DNA of 64,000 bases from JARFQH01 sp963825595 (GCA_963825595.1 CAWGUE010000018.1:19132-83131), one strand, 5' to 3'. Shown: positions 8,861 to 18,563, counted from the first letter of the stretch. Numbers and translations: made by a program. The notes: generated by a model not told the origin, from the sequence alone.

Positions 8861-10558
8861 ATGCTCCAGGAACTTTCCATCCGCAATTTCGCCATTATTG
8901 ATGATCTAAGGATTCACTTTTCAACGGGACTCACTATTTTGAGCGGTGAAACCGGTGCCGGGAAATCGATTCTCATCAACGCTGTCAATCTGCTTCTCGG
9001 CAGCCGGGCGTCAGCGACGCTGATCCGGACCGGTTGCGATGCAGCCGAACTGGAAGCCCTGTTCAAATTGTCACCGGACAGTAAGGCCGCCGTGACTTTG
9101 GCCGACCATGGTTACCCCAGCGACGAGGATTTATTGATCCGGCGGATCATTTCACGCGGTGACAGCAACAAAATCTACATCGGCGGCCGCTTGGCGACCA
9201 TGCAATTGCTCAGCGCCGTCACTGAAAACCTGGCCAGTATTTCCGGGCAGCATGCCCATCAGAAGCTTCTCATAGACGAACAGCACCTATTGATCCTCGA
9301 TCAATTCGGTGGCTTGCTGTCTCTACGGCAGGCGCATGGCGACTGTTACCGTCAAGTGCTGCCGCAAATGGAACGATTGAACAGGCTTAAGGCACTCAAA
9401 AGCCGCCAGGAGCAACAAGGCGAATTCTTGCAGTTTCAAAAGAAGGAAATCGAAGATGCCGCTTTAACGGAGAAAGAGGACGCCAATCTTGAACAGGAGC
9501 AAAACCGGCTCAAGAACAGCGCCTATCTGTTCCAGTCGGTATACCAGGCTATAGAAGAACTATACAGCCGCCAAGGAGCTGTTACTGAACAGCTGGCGGC
9601 TGTGCGCCGCAATTTAGAGAAGGCCGCTCGCATAGATACCGGGTTGCTTCTCCGGGTCGAACAAATGACCGAGATCACTTTTCAACTCGAGGATCTGGTT
9701 GCGGATCTCGGGTCATACCTCAAGACGGTCCAGACGGATGAAAGCCGTTTGGATTGGGTTGAGGAGCGGCTGAATGTGATCAACAAGCTCAAACGCAAAT
9801 ACGGTGGATCCTTGATTGGCGTCCTCGAGCACTTCGACACCATTTCCCGGCAGCTATCCGAACTGGGAAACCTCGACGGAGAGATTGCCGCTGCAGAAAA
9901 GGAACTGTCAGTATTGCACGAGCGACTCACTGAACTGGCTATCCGCCTATCACAGCGCCGAAAAGAAACGGCCGGAGAGCTGGCTGGAAAAGTTGAAGCC
10001 GAATTGGCGAGCCTGAACATGCCCCAAACACGATTTAAGGCGGCAATACGACGCGTCCTGGCCGATGAAAAGACAGCTTCTTGTCTGCAGGTTGACGGTA
10101 TGCAGATATTTGAGACGGGAGTCGATCGCGTAACCTTCAAAATCGCTCCAAACATCGGTGAGGATTTGAAACCGTTGGCCGCTATTGCATCCGGCGGTGA
10201 ACTTTCCCGAATTGTATTGGCCATAAAAGCCATTTTGGCGGCAACCGAAATTGTCGAAACAGTCATCTTTGATGAAGTCGATGCCGGAATCGGGGGTAGA
10301 ACAGCAGAAGTCGTGGGGTACAAGCTTTCTGAACTGGCCCGCAGTCACCAGGTCCTGTGCATCACCCACCTGCCGCAAATTGCCAAGTTCGGCGATCACC
10401 ATTTGGGCATCTCAAAACAGGTTGTCAAAGGACGGACGCTGACAACCATCACGCCATTGGATGATACCGGCCGTGTCGAAGAAATCGCACGCATGCTCGG
10501 CGGCGTCGACATTACGGCCGCAACATTGAATCACGCCCGGGAGCTGCTGAAGCTCTGA
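8861..10558 (+). CDS. recN: DNA repair protein RecN
   Basis: SMC-like ATPase that acts early in double-strand break repair. The 565-residue product has Walker A GETGAGKS at 29-36, a long central coiled-coil region (about 160-370), the signature ASGGELSRIVLAIKAIL near 447 and Walker B TVIFDEVDAGIGG near 467, followed by VLCITHLPQIAKFGDHH. Length is normal. The start ATG follows GTTCTC without a strong ribosome-binding site. It is followed 127 bp later by the FmdB-like gene, which has its own likely promoter. Confidence 0.96.
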   Translation: MLQELSIRNFAIIDDLRIHFSTGLTILSGETGAGKSILINAVNLLLGSRASATLIRTGCDAAELEALFKLSPDSKAAVTLADHGYPSDEDLLIRRIISRGDSNKIYIGGRLATMQLLSAVTENLASISGQHAHQKLLIDEQHLLILDQFGGLLSLRQAHGDCYRQVLPQMERLNRLKALKSRQEQQGEFLQFQKKEIEDAALTEKEDANLEQEQNRLKNSAYLFQSVYQAIEELYSRQGAVTEQLAAVRRNLEKAARIDTGLLLRVEQMTEITFQLEDLVADLGSYLKTVQTDESRLDWVEERLNVINKLKRKYGGSLIGVLEHFDTISRQLSELGNLDGEIAAAEKELSVLHERLTELAIRLSQRRKETAGELAGKVEAELASLNMPQTRFKAAIRRVLADEKTASCLQVDGMQIFETGVDRVTFKIAPNIGEDLKPLAAIASGGELSRIVLAIKAILAATEIVETVIFDEVDAGIGGRTAEVVGYKLSELARSHQVLCITHLPQIAKFGDHHLGISKQVVKGRTLTTITPLDDTGRVEEIARMLGGVDITAATLNHARELLKL

Positions 10559-10617
10559 AAAATGTGCGAATCGGGTTCTCGCAGCGCCGTGCCTTGCCGA
10601 ACCAAACCTTCAACCGC

Positions 10618-10646
10618 TTGACAACCCCGATCATATAAAATATGCT
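10618..10646 (+). promoter_or_regulatory. Sigma-70 type promoter for the FmdB-like gene
   Basis: TTGACA at 10618-10623 and TATGCT at 10641-10646 are separated by 17 bases. The ATG of the FmdB-like gene follows 39 bases after the -10 box. Confidence 0.55.
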
Positions 10647-10685
10647 CGTTTCTTTAAAAAAATCTATAAATAATAGGATCAGGTG

Positions 10686-10931
10686 ATGCCGATATACGAA
10701 TTTAAATGCTCAAAATGTTTTGAATGCTTCGAAATTCTGATCATGAAAGATCAGGAAACCGTCGAAATGCGCTGTCCGAAATGCGGTGCTGAAGATTTCG
10801 AACGCATTCTCAGCTGTACCAATTATGCAGTGAACTCCGGATCGGGTGCCACTCAAGGCACCAAGACAGAGACGCGGAACTGTTCGGGGGGCTCCTGCTC
10901 CACGCTCGAGATTCCTGGACCATCACGATAG
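10686..10931 (+). CDS. FmdB-family zinc ribbon protein
   Basis: An 81-residue protein starting MPIYEFKCSKC, the typical opening of the FmdB/CxxC zinc ribbon family. Two Cys pairs (FKCSKC and MRCPKC) form the zinc site; the tail is a low-complexity Gly/Ser/Thr stretch with two further Cys. The family is named after a putative regulator of formamide utilisation, but the function of most members is not known. A GTG three bases upstream is in frame; the ATG at 10686 gives the conserved N-terminus. It is near the Fur-FeoA gene, though the 148-bp gap argues for separate control. Confidence 0.85.
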   Translation: MPIYEFKCSKCFECFEILIMKDQETVEMRCPKCGAEDFERILSCTNYAVNSGSGATQGTKTETRNCSGGSCSTLEIPGPSR

Positions 10932-11079
10932 TAAGCCAAAACCGTCCCATGCCGCCCTGCCGCGAAATCGTCCGTGCACATCACCACGACTCCAGCGCCG
11001 CAAACGGCGAAATCAAGACGCCCGTGACGGCAGACAGCCGCTATGTAATCGGACCTTAAAATCTGACTAAAATCCTACC

Positions 11080-11760
11080 ATGCAGCAGATTCATAAACAG
11101 GAAAAACAACAGTTTAAAAAACTATTCACTCAGGAGCATATCGATCGCTTCGAAGATCGGTTCAAGATCCTCGAGGCATTTCTGCAAACAGAGCAACATG
11201 TAACCGAGGCAGAATTGCGGCAATACCTCGAGGGGGGCGGCGTCAAGTTTTCACATGAGTTTATTCATGAAACTCTGAAACTGATGTGCCGTTTCGGGTT
11301 TGCCCGAAAAAACCGGTTCGATAACGGTTTGGTCCGCTATGAGCACCACCATATCGGGCATCATCACGATCACATGATCTGTACCAAGTGCAAAACAATT
11401 TTTGAATTCCATAACGATCAGATGGAAACCTTGCAGCTAAAGATCGCTGCCGAATTCGGGTTCCATACGCTCCAGCATAAAATGGAGATATATGGAATCT
11501 GTGCCCACTGTCTGAAAGATCGCGAAAAGCTGATGCCGCTCGTCAATGCCAAGCAAGGGGAACAACTGATTATCAGAGAGATCAACGGCGGTGCCGGGGC
11601 ACGGATGCGGTTGTTGACAATGGGGCTTAGAATCGGCGATCCTATCGAAATAATTACCAACCAGAACAAGGGCCAAGTCGTGGTCGCAGCAGACTTCAAT
11701 CGGTATGCGCTCGGGTATGGACTGGCTGAGAAGATTCTTGTAGAACCGATTCAGCACTAA
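11080..11760 (+). CDS. Fur-family regulator fused to a FeoA (SH3-like) domain
   Basis: A 226-residue fusion. Residues about 20-150 form a Fur-type repressor: winged helix (VTEAELRQYL... FIHETLKLMCRFGFARK), a His-rich metal site HHHDH at 94-98, and two structural CxxC pairs at 101-104 and 141-144. Residues about 154-226 are a FeoA domain: LVNAKQGEQLIIREINGG, ARMRLLTMGLRIGDPIEII and GYGLAEKILVEP. FeoA normally is a small partner of the Fe(II) transporter FeoB. The fusion suggests an iron or other metal sensor with an added binding surface. No feoB is in the window. Both halves look intact, and the frame is continuous. Confidence 0.9.
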   Translation: MQQIHKQEKQQFKKLFTQEHIDRFEDRFKILEAFLQTEQHVTEAELRQYLEGGGVKFSHEFIHETLKLMCRFGFARKNRFDNGLVRYEHHHIGHHHDHMICTKCKTIFEFHNDQMETLQLKIAAEFGFHTLQHKMEIYGICAHCLKDREKLMPLVNAKQGEQLIIREINGGAGARMRLLTMGLRIGDPIEIITNQNKGQVVVAADFNRYALGYGLAEKILVEPIQH

Positions 11761-11809
11761 TATTGGGCCAGAGAACGCGGGCATACGGCGGGCCGCATCG
11801 ATACTTAGG

Positions 11810-12745
11810 ATGACCGACACTCTTCCGTCATACATTCACCTCATTCAAAATAAGGGTTTGGCGGATAGGATCCGGACGGCCGGGGAAATGATGCGTTCTT
11901 GCACTCTCTGTCCGCGGGAGTGCCGTGTCGACCGTCTTGCCGGTCAAACCGGGATTTGCAAAACCGGCGCAAATGCCTGGGTTTCGAGTTACAACCCCCA
12001 CTTTGGAGAAGAAGCGCCCCTGGTGGGGTCAAATGGTTCCGGCACCATATTCTTCACCCATTGCAATCTGATGTGCAACTTCTGCCAAAATTACGACATT
12101 AGTCACCAGGGTTACGGCCAGAAGTTTACTGACGCGCAGTTGGCCGCAATGATGATCGAACTGCAGGAGATGGGCTGCCACAACATCAATTTCGTGACGC
12201 CCTCTCATGTCATACCCCAAATTCTGTCAGCGCTCGCCCTCGCCGCGGACGGTGGTTTGCGAGTGCCGCTGGTATACAACAGCAGCGGTTATGACCGTAT
12301 CGAAACGCTGAAGCTGGTCGATGGCGTTTTCGATATCTATATGCCCGATTTTAAATTCTGGGATCCCCAGATTGCCGAGAAAACCTGCAACGCCGCCGAC
12401 TATCCTGAGGTCGCCCGCACGGCAATACGGGAGATGCATCGGCAGGTCGGGGATCTGGTCATCGATGACCACGGGATTGCCAGGTCCGGGCTGTTGGTCC
12501 GCCATCTCGTTCTTCCTCATGGGCTGGCCGGTACAAGGGATATCATGCGGTTTATCGCCAATGAAATCTCACCTGACACATATGTGAATATTATGTCTCA
12601 ATACAGACCTTGCGGTCGTGCCGCCGAAATCAAGGAACTGGCAGTTAGACCCACTGGGAAGGAATTTTCTGAAGCCCGACGGGCAGCCGTAGAAGAAGGG
12701 CTTCGGCGCCTCGATCGTCCACGAGGCGTCTTTTGGATCCATTGA
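11810..12745 (+). CDS. Radical SAM protein, PflA/PflX-like
   Basis: A 311-residue radical SAM enzyme. The cluster-binding C-x3-C-x2-C is CNLMCNFC (Cys 85, 89, 92). An N-terminal Cys set (31, 34, 38, 50; CTLCPRECRVDR...GIC) is typical of the group annotated as putative pyruvate formate-lyase activating enzyme (PflX). No glycyl radical enzyme gene is nearby, so the substrate is unknown. The ATG overlaps no upstream gene and lies 49 bp after the Fur-FeoA gene; a loose operon is possible. Confidence 0.85.
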   Translation: MTDTLPSYIHLIQNKGLADRIRTAGEMMRSCTLCPRECRVDRLAGQTGICKTGANAWVSSYNPHFGEEAPLVGSNGSGTIFFTHCNLMCNFCQNYDISHQGYGQKFTDAQLAAMMIELQEMGCHNINFVTPSHVIPQILSALALAADGGLRVPLVYNSSGYDRIETLKLVDGVFDIYMPDFKFWDPQIAEKTCNAADYPEVARTAIREMHRQVGDLVIDDHGIARSGLLVRHLVLPHGLAGTRDIMRFIANEISPDTYVNIMSQYRPCGRAAEIKELAVRPTGKEFSEARRAAVEEGLRRLDRPRGVFWIH

Positions 12746-12782
12746 GCGGACTCCGGTAACCTTAGTAAATGCGATTTGGCTT

Positions 12783-13418
12783 ATGAATAAAATATATGCG
12801 GTCGGCGATATCCACGGATGCTTCGACAAGCTTATGGCTTTGATGGACAAGATCGACATCGATTTCGAATCCGACACCCTCGTGTTCCTGGGTGATTACA
12901 TCGATCGAGGTCCGCAATCATTCGAAGTTGTCGAGTACCTTGCTGATCTGAAAATACGGCATTCCAGTACGGTTTTTTTAAAGGGTAATCATGAAGAAAT
13001 GCTCGAGAAATACCTCTCCGGGGAAGACCGGCTTACCTATCTGGTCAATGGCGGTCAGCAAACACTGGAAAGTTACATGAACCGCCCCCGGGAGGAGGGG
13101 GAGCCGCCGATACCCCGAAAGCATCTCGATTTTTTCAAGAGCCTCAAGATTTTCTATGAAACAGAAAATTATATCTTTGTGCATGCCGGCCTTAAAAATA
13201 AAGTGACAATCGAGAATCAGAAAACTGAGGATCTCCTCTGGATTCGGAAACGTTTCATTGAATCCAAGTATGATTTCGGCAAGATGGTCGTATTCGGCCA
13301 CACGCCGTTGCACGAACCGCTGCTGCTGCCGAATAAAATAGGCATTGATACGGGTGCCGTGTACGGTAACAAACTTACGTGCGTTCGACTGCCGGAATTG
13401 GTGTTTTACACGATTTAA
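12783..13418 (+). CDS. PPP-type serine/threonine protein phosphatase (PrpA-like)
   Basis: A 211-residue metallophosphoesterase with the three PPP signatures in order: GDIHG (8-12), GDYIDRG (37-43) and GNHEE (68-72), plus FGHTPL near 175. These bind the two metals and the phosphate. Length and layout match bacterial PrpA/PrpB enzymes, which remove phosphate from Ser/Thr (and sometimes Tyr or His). No matching kinase is adjacent. It starts 37 bp after the radical SAM gene and 40 bp before the SH3 gene, all rightward. Confidence 0.9.
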   Translation: MNKIYAVGDIHGCFDKLMALMDKIDIDFESDTLVFLGDYIDRGPQSFEVVEYLADLKIRHSSTVFLKGNHEEMLEKYLSGEDRLTYLVNGGQQTLESYMNRPREEGEPPIPRKHLDFFKSLKIFYETENYIFVHAGLKNKVTIENQKTEDLLWIRKRFIESKYDFGKMVVFGHTPLHEPLLLPNKIGIDTGAVYGNKLTCVRLPELVFYTI

Positions 13419-13458
13419 AGACAGGCAGCGAGCAATGCGGCGATAATGGTGAAAGCAG

Positions 13459-13890
13459 ATGAAATCCTATGCCGTGGGTACTTTTCTATTTCTGTCCCTT
13501 ATCAGTGTGACGGCCTTGGCCGAACGCCTTGCTATTACCGGCAGTACGGCCAATATCCGCTCTGGTCCGGGAAACGCTCACGATGTGATCTGGCAAGTGC
13601 AGCGGTATTACCCTTTTGAGGTCATCAAAAAGGAGGGGCAATGGATCCAGTTCAGAGATTTTGAGAACGATGTCGGCTGGGTTCATGACACCTTGACCGG
13701 TAAAATTCAAACCGTTATCACCAGCAAACCGCAATGCAATATTCGCCAAGGACCGGGGACCCAGTATGACATCGTGTTCACCGTCGAAGGCGGCGTGCCC
13801 TTCAAAGTATTGGATAGAAATGGCGACTGGCTGCATATCGAGCATGCCGACGGTGACCGGGGGTGGATTCACTCTTCGCTGGTGTGGTAA
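13459..13890 (+). CDS. Exported protein with two bacterial SH3 domains
   Basis: A 143-residue protein. Residues 1-21 are a signal peptide ending at TALA-E. Two SH3b repeats follow: one with STANIRSGPGNAHDVIW and one with PQCNIRQGPGTQYDIVF, each ending in a GW motif (DVGWVHDTL and DRGWIHSSL). Such domains usually bind cell wall peptides; no catalytic domain is attached. The GW ends and spacing show two full copies. Confidence 0.85.
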   Translation: MKSYAVGTFLFLSLISVTALAERLAITGSTANIRSGPGNAHDVIWQVQRYYPFEVIKKEGQWIQFRDFENDVGWVHDTLTGKIQTVITSKPQCNIRQGPGTQYDIVFTVEGGVPFKVLDRNGDWLHIEHADGDRGWIHSSLVW

Positions 13891-13980
13891 CAGTTCATTT
13901 TGGCTCGCCCCGAAGAGTGGCGGCAATCGTTAGCGTAAATAATTGATAAAATTGAGGATTAAACTGTCCTCAAATCTGCT

Positions 13981-14997
13981 ATGGATCGGCTCATGCGCAC
14001 GCGGTTAAAGGTAAAATCAGGAAATAAATTGGTCGTTGGCGTCGGATCGGCCCTGGTGGACATCCTATGTAATGAGAATGACGCGTTTCTCGAGCAAACC
14101 GGTGCTGCAAAGGGCGGCATGACACTCGTGGATCAGGCGTTCATCGAGAACACCATTTTACGAACCTCCGGCAGCCCTGCGATTGTACCTGGAGGATCGG
14201 CGTGCAACACCGCGGTCGGCGTCGGAAAGCTCGGCGGTCGGGCCCGCTTTGTCGGCAAGTGCGGTAACGGCAGCTGGGGACAGCTTTTCCGTGAAGACTT
14301 GACGAAGAACAACGTGGAACCGGTCCTATTTACTTCCAATTCTCCCACCGGCCGGGTGCTGTCGATCATCACTCCGGATGCCCAGCGATCGATGTTTACC
14401 TTTTTGGGAGCGTCTTCTGAAACACAACCGGCCGAGCTGACCAACGGCTGCTTCGCTAAAGCAGCTGTTGTCCACATTGAGGGATATCTACTCTTCAACC
14501 CGGAACTGATCATGACTGCCGTTCGTACCGCTCGAGAGGCTGGCGCACTGGTTTCACTGGATCTGGCTAGCTATACGGTTGTTGAAGAATCGAGGGAACT
14601 GCTAAACCGGATCGTCAGCAGCTCTATCGATATCCTCATCGCGAATGAGGATGAAGCCCGCACATTTACAGGCTACTCCGATGAAAAGAAAGCTCTGGCC
14701 GCCTTAGCGAAAAAGGCCGCCATTGCCGTCGTCAAATTGGGTGAACGTGGTAGTTTGATTGCGAACGGGGAACGGACGATTCAAATCGATCCGATTGGCG
14801 ATGGACGTGCGGTGGATACAACCGGCGCCGGCGACCTGTGGGCGGCCGGATTTTTATATGGGCTGGTAAACGGTTATTCTTTTGAAAAATGTGGTCGGAT
14901 AGGCTCTGCTTGCGGTTACGAGGTGTGTCAGGTTGTCGGTGCGGCTGTACCTGATGAAGGCTGGCAGCGGATAAAGAAGGTGGTGGAGGAGAGTTAA
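13981..14997 (+). CDS. PfkB-family carbohydrate/nucleoside kinase (adenosine kinase-like)
   Basis: A 338-residue ribokinase-fold enzyme. The N-terminal glycine block PGGSACNTAVGVGKLGG and the C-terminal catalytic block DTTGAGDLWAAGFLYG near 279 (catalytic Asp in GAGD) are clear. The group with this arrangement is often labelled adenosine kinase, but the sugar or nucleoside substrate cannot be told from sequence alone. Start at 13981 is the first ATG; 13993 (MRTRL) is an alternative. The TPR protein gene begins one base after its stop, so the two are translationally linked. Confidence 0.85.
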   Translation: MDRLMRTRLKVKSGNKLVVGVGSALVDILCNENDAFLEQTGAAKGGMTLVDQAFIENTILRTSGSPAIVPGGSACNTAVGVGKLGGRARFVGKCGNGSWGQLFREDLTKNNVEPVLFTSNSPTGRVLSIITPDAQRSMFTFLGASSETQPAELTNGCFAKAAVVHIEGYLLFNPELIMTAVRTAREAGALVSLDLASYTVVEESRELLNRIVSSSIDILIANEDEARTFTGYSDEKKALAALAKKAAIAVVKLGERGSLIANGERTIQIDPIGDGRAVDTTGAGDLWAAGFLYGLVNGYSFEKCGRIGSACGYEVCQVVGAAVPDEGWQRIKKVVEES

Positions 14998-14998
14998 T

Positions 14999-15724
14999 AT
15001 GGCAAAAAGAAAAAAGGTCACACGCAAACAACTGCTCAAGGAACCAGATGAGTTTTTGACCTTTTCGGCCAAACTATTTAATTTTGTTGTAAAATACAAG
15101 GTTCAAGCACTGGGTGCGCTGGGAGGGCTCATCCTGATTGTCCTGGCAATTTCAGGTTTCAGCTATTATTCCCACAAGCAGGCCAGCGAGGCTGTGGCAC
15201 AATTGCAAAAAAGCTGGAACCGATATGAATCCCTTCGCAATGAAAAGGGACCGGTCGAAGCCTACCAGACCGTCGGCCCCGAATTTGACAAAATACTTAA
15301 CGATCATGGCCGTCAACCGGGAGGAAAAGCTGCCCGGGTGATATTAGCCAATATATCTTATAATGGCGGTGATGCCGACAAAGCGATTGCGCTTTACAAA
15401 GCCGCCCTCGAAGACTTTGCGGATCCGTTTTACCGGGGACAGATTTTGAACGGGTTAGGCTATGCCCACGAAGCCAAAAATGATTTTGAAAAGGCGGCAG
15501 AGTATTTTGAAACAATTGCAGCGGGTAGCAGTGAGGTCCTCAGGGGTGAAGCGCTGTTTAACCTCGGGCGGCTTTACGGGACATTGGGAAACCTGGAAAA
15601 GAGCATGGATGCCTACCAGAAGGTCATCTCCGACTATCCAAATTCGCTTTATGCTGATATGGCGCGGGAGCGCATCGGGATTGCTGCTGTCAAACCTTAT
15701 GCTTCGGCATCCCCGCCAGAATAA
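14999..15724 (+). CDS. Membrane-anchored tetratricopeptide protein (YfgM-like)
   Basis: A 241-residue protein: a basic N-terminus (MAKRKKVTRKQ), one membrane segment at about 33-54, then helical repeats. TPR-like units are visible around DADKAIALYKAALEDF, NDFEKAAEYFETIA and GNLEKSMDAYQKVISDYPNS. This layout is that of YfgM/TPR_21 type proteins, which act at the inner membrane in envelope protein quality control. It is tightly joined to the PfkB kinase gene; the functional link is not obvious. Confidence 0.75.
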   Translation: MAKRKKVTRKQLLKEPDEFLTFSAKLFNFVVKYKVQALGALGGLILIVLAISGFSYYSHKQASEAVAQLQKSWNRYESLRNEKGPVEAYQTVGPEFDKILNDHGRQPGGKAARVILANISYNGGDADKAIALYKAALEDFADPFYRGQILNGLGYAHEAKNDFEKAAEYFETIAAGSSEVLRGEALFNLGRLYGTLGNLEKSMDAYQKVISDYPNSLYADMARERIGIAAVKPYASASPPE

Positions 15725-15744
15725 TTATGGCACTCAGATCCGAT

Positions 15745-17124
15745 TTATTTGGGTCCGGCATCCAGGTCGTACTTTTTGATTTTCTGATTCAACCCGCTCT
15801 TGCCGATTCCGAGCAGTTCCGCGGCTCTGGCCTGGACATAATTGGTTTTCTTCAACGCCCTTAAAATCATGGTTTTTTCGATCATCACCAGCGTATCATT
15901 GAGCTTTGCATCGACCGGAATGCTTTCTAAATAAAGGTCGTCATGCACGGTTTCCCGGAAATTTTTCGGCAGATCGGCGGGTTTTATGATTCCACCGGGA
16001 CTCATTATCATCAGCCGTTCAATGAGGTTTTCGAGTTCGCGGACATTTCCCGGCCAGCTGTATTCGTAAAATAGTCTTTCGACATCGGAATCGATGCCGG
16101 TTACCGGGGTACCGTGTTTGCGTTCAGCGGCGTACTTTTTGATGAAATGATCCACCAGCAGGCGAAGATCCTGCTGGCGCTGCTTGAGTGACGGCAGGTC
16201 GATATAGACCACATTGAGCCGGTAGTATAGATCTTCCCTGAAGCGTCCCCGCTTCATTTCCTCTTTCAAATTACGATTCGTGGCGGCTATCACCCGAATG
16301 TTGACCGCGATGGGTTTTGTTCCTCCCACACGCTCGAATACTTTTTCCTGCAGAACCCGCAGCAGTTTGACCTGCAAACCGGGGGACATCTCGCCGATTT
16401 CATCCAAGAAAAGTGTACCGCTGTCGGCCAGTTCAAACCGGCCTTTTCGCATCGCTACCGCGCCGGTGAAAGCGCCTTTTTCGTGCCCGAACAACTCGCT
16501 CTCGAGAAGGGTCTCTGCCAAAGCGGAACAGTTGACAGCCACAAAGGGCTTTTCCCGGCGGGAGCTGTTAAAATGAATTGACTTTGCCACAAGCTCCTTA
16601 CCGGTGCCACTTTCCCCCTCGATCATTACGGTTGCGTTGGTCGGAGCGACTTTACGGATCGTTTCGAAAACCTGCTGCATGGACTTGCTTTTGCCGATGA
16701 TGTTGCCGAAGCTATATTGGGAGGATACGGCACTACGCAGTTCCCGGTTCTCTTTGATCACCCTGAACATTGAAATCGCTTTGTTGACATAGATGATCAG
16801 GCGGTCATTGTCGAAAGGTTTCAATATATAACTGTAAGCGCCTTTCTGCATGGCTTCTACCGCTTTGTCAACCGTGCCATGGGCCGTCATCATGATGACG
16901 GGCAGTTCAGAATCTTTGGTTTTGATTTTTTCAAGCAGCTGGATGCCATCCATTACAGGCATTTTCATGTCAGTCAGTACCAGATCGACATCTGAACTCT
17001 CCACAACTTCGAGGGCCTCCGGACCGCTGTTGGCGGTGAAAATCTCAAAGCCCTCCTCTTCCAATACAGCTCCGAGGACGAGCGGGTAATTTTTTTCGTC
17101 GTCGACAATAAGTATCGTTTCCAT
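15745..17124 (-). CDS. Sigma-54 dependent response regulator (NtrC family)
   Basis: A 459-residue activator: receiver domain with phospho-Asp at about 52 (LVLTDMKMPVMDG), AAA+ domain with GESGTGKE, the sigma-54 contact loop GAFTGA intact, LFLDEIGEM Walker B, the arginine-finger region, and a C-terminal Fis-type HTH (RAAELLGIGKSGLNQKIKKY). The start is put at ATG 17124 because AAAGG lies six bases upstream; it is two bases after the kinase stop. With the upstream kinase it forms a two-component pair. It is placed back to back with the type IV pilus operon, so a PilR-like role is possible but not shown. Confidence 0.92.
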   Translation of the reverse strand: METILIVDDEKNYPLVLGAVLEEEGFEIFTANSGPEALEVVESSDVDLVLTDMKMPVMDGIQLLEKIKTKDSELPVIMMTAHGTVDKAVEAMQKGAYSYILKPFDNDRLIIYVNKAISMFRVIKENRELRSAVSSQYSFGNIIGKSKSMQQVFETIRKVAPTNATVMIEGESGTGKELVAKSIHFNSSRREKPFVAVNCSALAETLLESELFGHEKGAFTGAVAMRKGRFELADSGTLFLDEIGEMSPGLQVKLLRVLQEKVFERVGGTKPIAVNIRVIAATNRNLKEEMKRGRFREDLYYRLNVVYIDLPSLKQRQQDLRLLVDHFIKKYAAERKHGTPVTGIDSDVERLFYEYSWPGNVRELENLIERLMIMSPGGIIKPADLPKNFRETVHDDLYLESIPVDAKLNDTLVMIEKTMILRALKKTNYVQARAAELLGIGKSGLNQKIKKYDLDAGPK

Positions 17125-17126
17125 GA

Positions 17127-18563
17127 TCAACCTTTCCGTTTGAGGGGCAGAAGAACCACAACCCGAGCCCCTCCTTCAGGAATATTTTCAATCCGAATAT
17201 CGCCACCATGGGCGTCGATGATGTTTTTAACAATACCCAGACCCAATCCGGTGCCCTTATCTTTGGTGGTGAAATAGGGATCCCATATTTTTTCAAGCAG
17301 GTCTTCCGGAACGCCTGCACCCTGGTCGGTAAAACTGATTTGTACCGCCCCCTCGACCGGTTGAACCCGGATGGAGATTTCGCCACTGGCGGGCATGGCC
17401 TGCAAGGCATTGATGAAGATATTTAAAAATGCCTGATACAGCATGTCCGAATCCGCCATGACTTCCGGCAATTTACCGTCAAGTGAAATATGGACATTGT
17501 GTCCCTGGCTTTTCATCTGGGGCGCTAAGAAGTTAATATTTTTTTCAAGAACATCTTCCACCCGACACGGAGCCAGGCGGGGAGAGCGGGGTCTGGCAAA
17601 ATTTAAAAAGTCGGTGATGATATTGTTCAAACGAGTGGATTCCTCGACGATGATGTCGGGGATTGTGTTGTTCGGTTCTATCTTTGTCATCTTTTTCTTT
17701 AGCAGCTCGGCCGAGCTGAAAATAATGCCTAAAGGATTCCTGATTTCATGAGAAATAACGGCCGCCATTTCTCCAAGAGAAGAAAGATGGGCGGCCCGGT
17801 CGAGCTGTTCCTTCAATCGCAGCCTTTCCTGGGCCCGTTTTTCGATGATACCCTCACCCCTCTTCACAACAAAAATAAGAATCAGAAAGAGCGTCAACAT
17901 GACCAATGCACCGGTGGTCACGACGTAAACCTGGTATTTGAAAATCGATTTGTACTCTGCAGACAGGTCCTGCACGATTTCAATCACACCCAAAACCGGC
18001 CCCGATATTCGAGAAGGGAGCTGTTCCGCCCTCAAGGGCGCAAAGGTGATAAAACGACTCTCTTTCGGAATGCCCAAAAGGATTTCCAAAAAGTTGCCCC
18101 GCTGAGACTGCCTTGATATCGTCTGGCCGTTTACCGCCATCTGGTAGCTGGTGCCGCCCATATTCATTTTGCCGATCAGATCACGGTCGAAGCTGTAAGA
18201 AATGACGTTGTTCATGTCGTAAATGTTGACCATTTCCACCTTGAAGCTGTGAAGGGTATTGCGCACAACCTTATCCATGAGCTCATATTGCTCTTCATTT
18301 CGGAGTTGAATTTTGCCGAAACGCAAGACCACCGGCATTACAAATTGTAAAAATATTTGGTGGTTGAGATTTTCGATGATCACCAAGGCGTATTCTTCAC
18401 TTTTTTCACGCTGCATGGCGCGGGCCCAGTGGTTATTTAACATCGACAGAAGTATGGTCCCTAAAAATATCAAACTCAGGCTGGTAACGGTGAAGTATTT
18501 GACCAGCCGAAACGGTTTGACCTTCTCTTCTACCGCTTGATCATTTACAGTCAAGGCGTGCAC
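17127..18563 (-). CDS. Membrane sensor histidine kinase
   Basis: A 478-residue kinase: a first membrane segment at about 24-46, a periplasmic region of about 160 residues, a second segment near 215-236, then a short linker without a clear HAMP or PAS, the HisKA box MAAVISHEIRNPLGIIFSS and an HATPase domain with N, G1 (FTDQGAGVPEDLLEKIWDPYFTT) and G2 (GTGLGLGIVKNI) boxes. It is translated just ahead of the NtrC-type regulator and is surely its partner. Signal unknown. Confidence 0.92.
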   Translation of the reverse strand: MHALTVNDQAVEEKVKPFRLVKYFTVTSLSLIFLGTILLSMLNNHWARAMQREKSEEYALVIIENLNHQIFLQFVMPVVLRFGKIQLRNEEQYELMDKVVRNTLHSFKVEMVNIYDMNNVISYSFDRDLIGKMNMGGTSYQMAVNGQTISRQSQRGNFLEILLGIPKESRFITFAPLRAEQLPSRISGPVLGVIEIVQDLSAEYKSIFKYQVYVVTTGALVMLTLFLILIFVVKRGEGIIEKRAQERLRLKEQLDRAAHLSSLGEMAAVISHEIRNPLGIIFSSAELLKKKMTKIEPNNTIPDIIVEESTRLNNIITDFLNFARPRSPRLAPCRVEDVLEKNINFLAPQMKSQGHNVHISLDGKLPEVMADSDMLYQAFLNIFINALQAMPASGEISIRVQPVEGAVQISFTDQGAGVPEDLLEKIWDPYFTTKDKGTGLGLGIVKNIIDAHGGDIRIENIPEGGARVVVLLPLKRKG

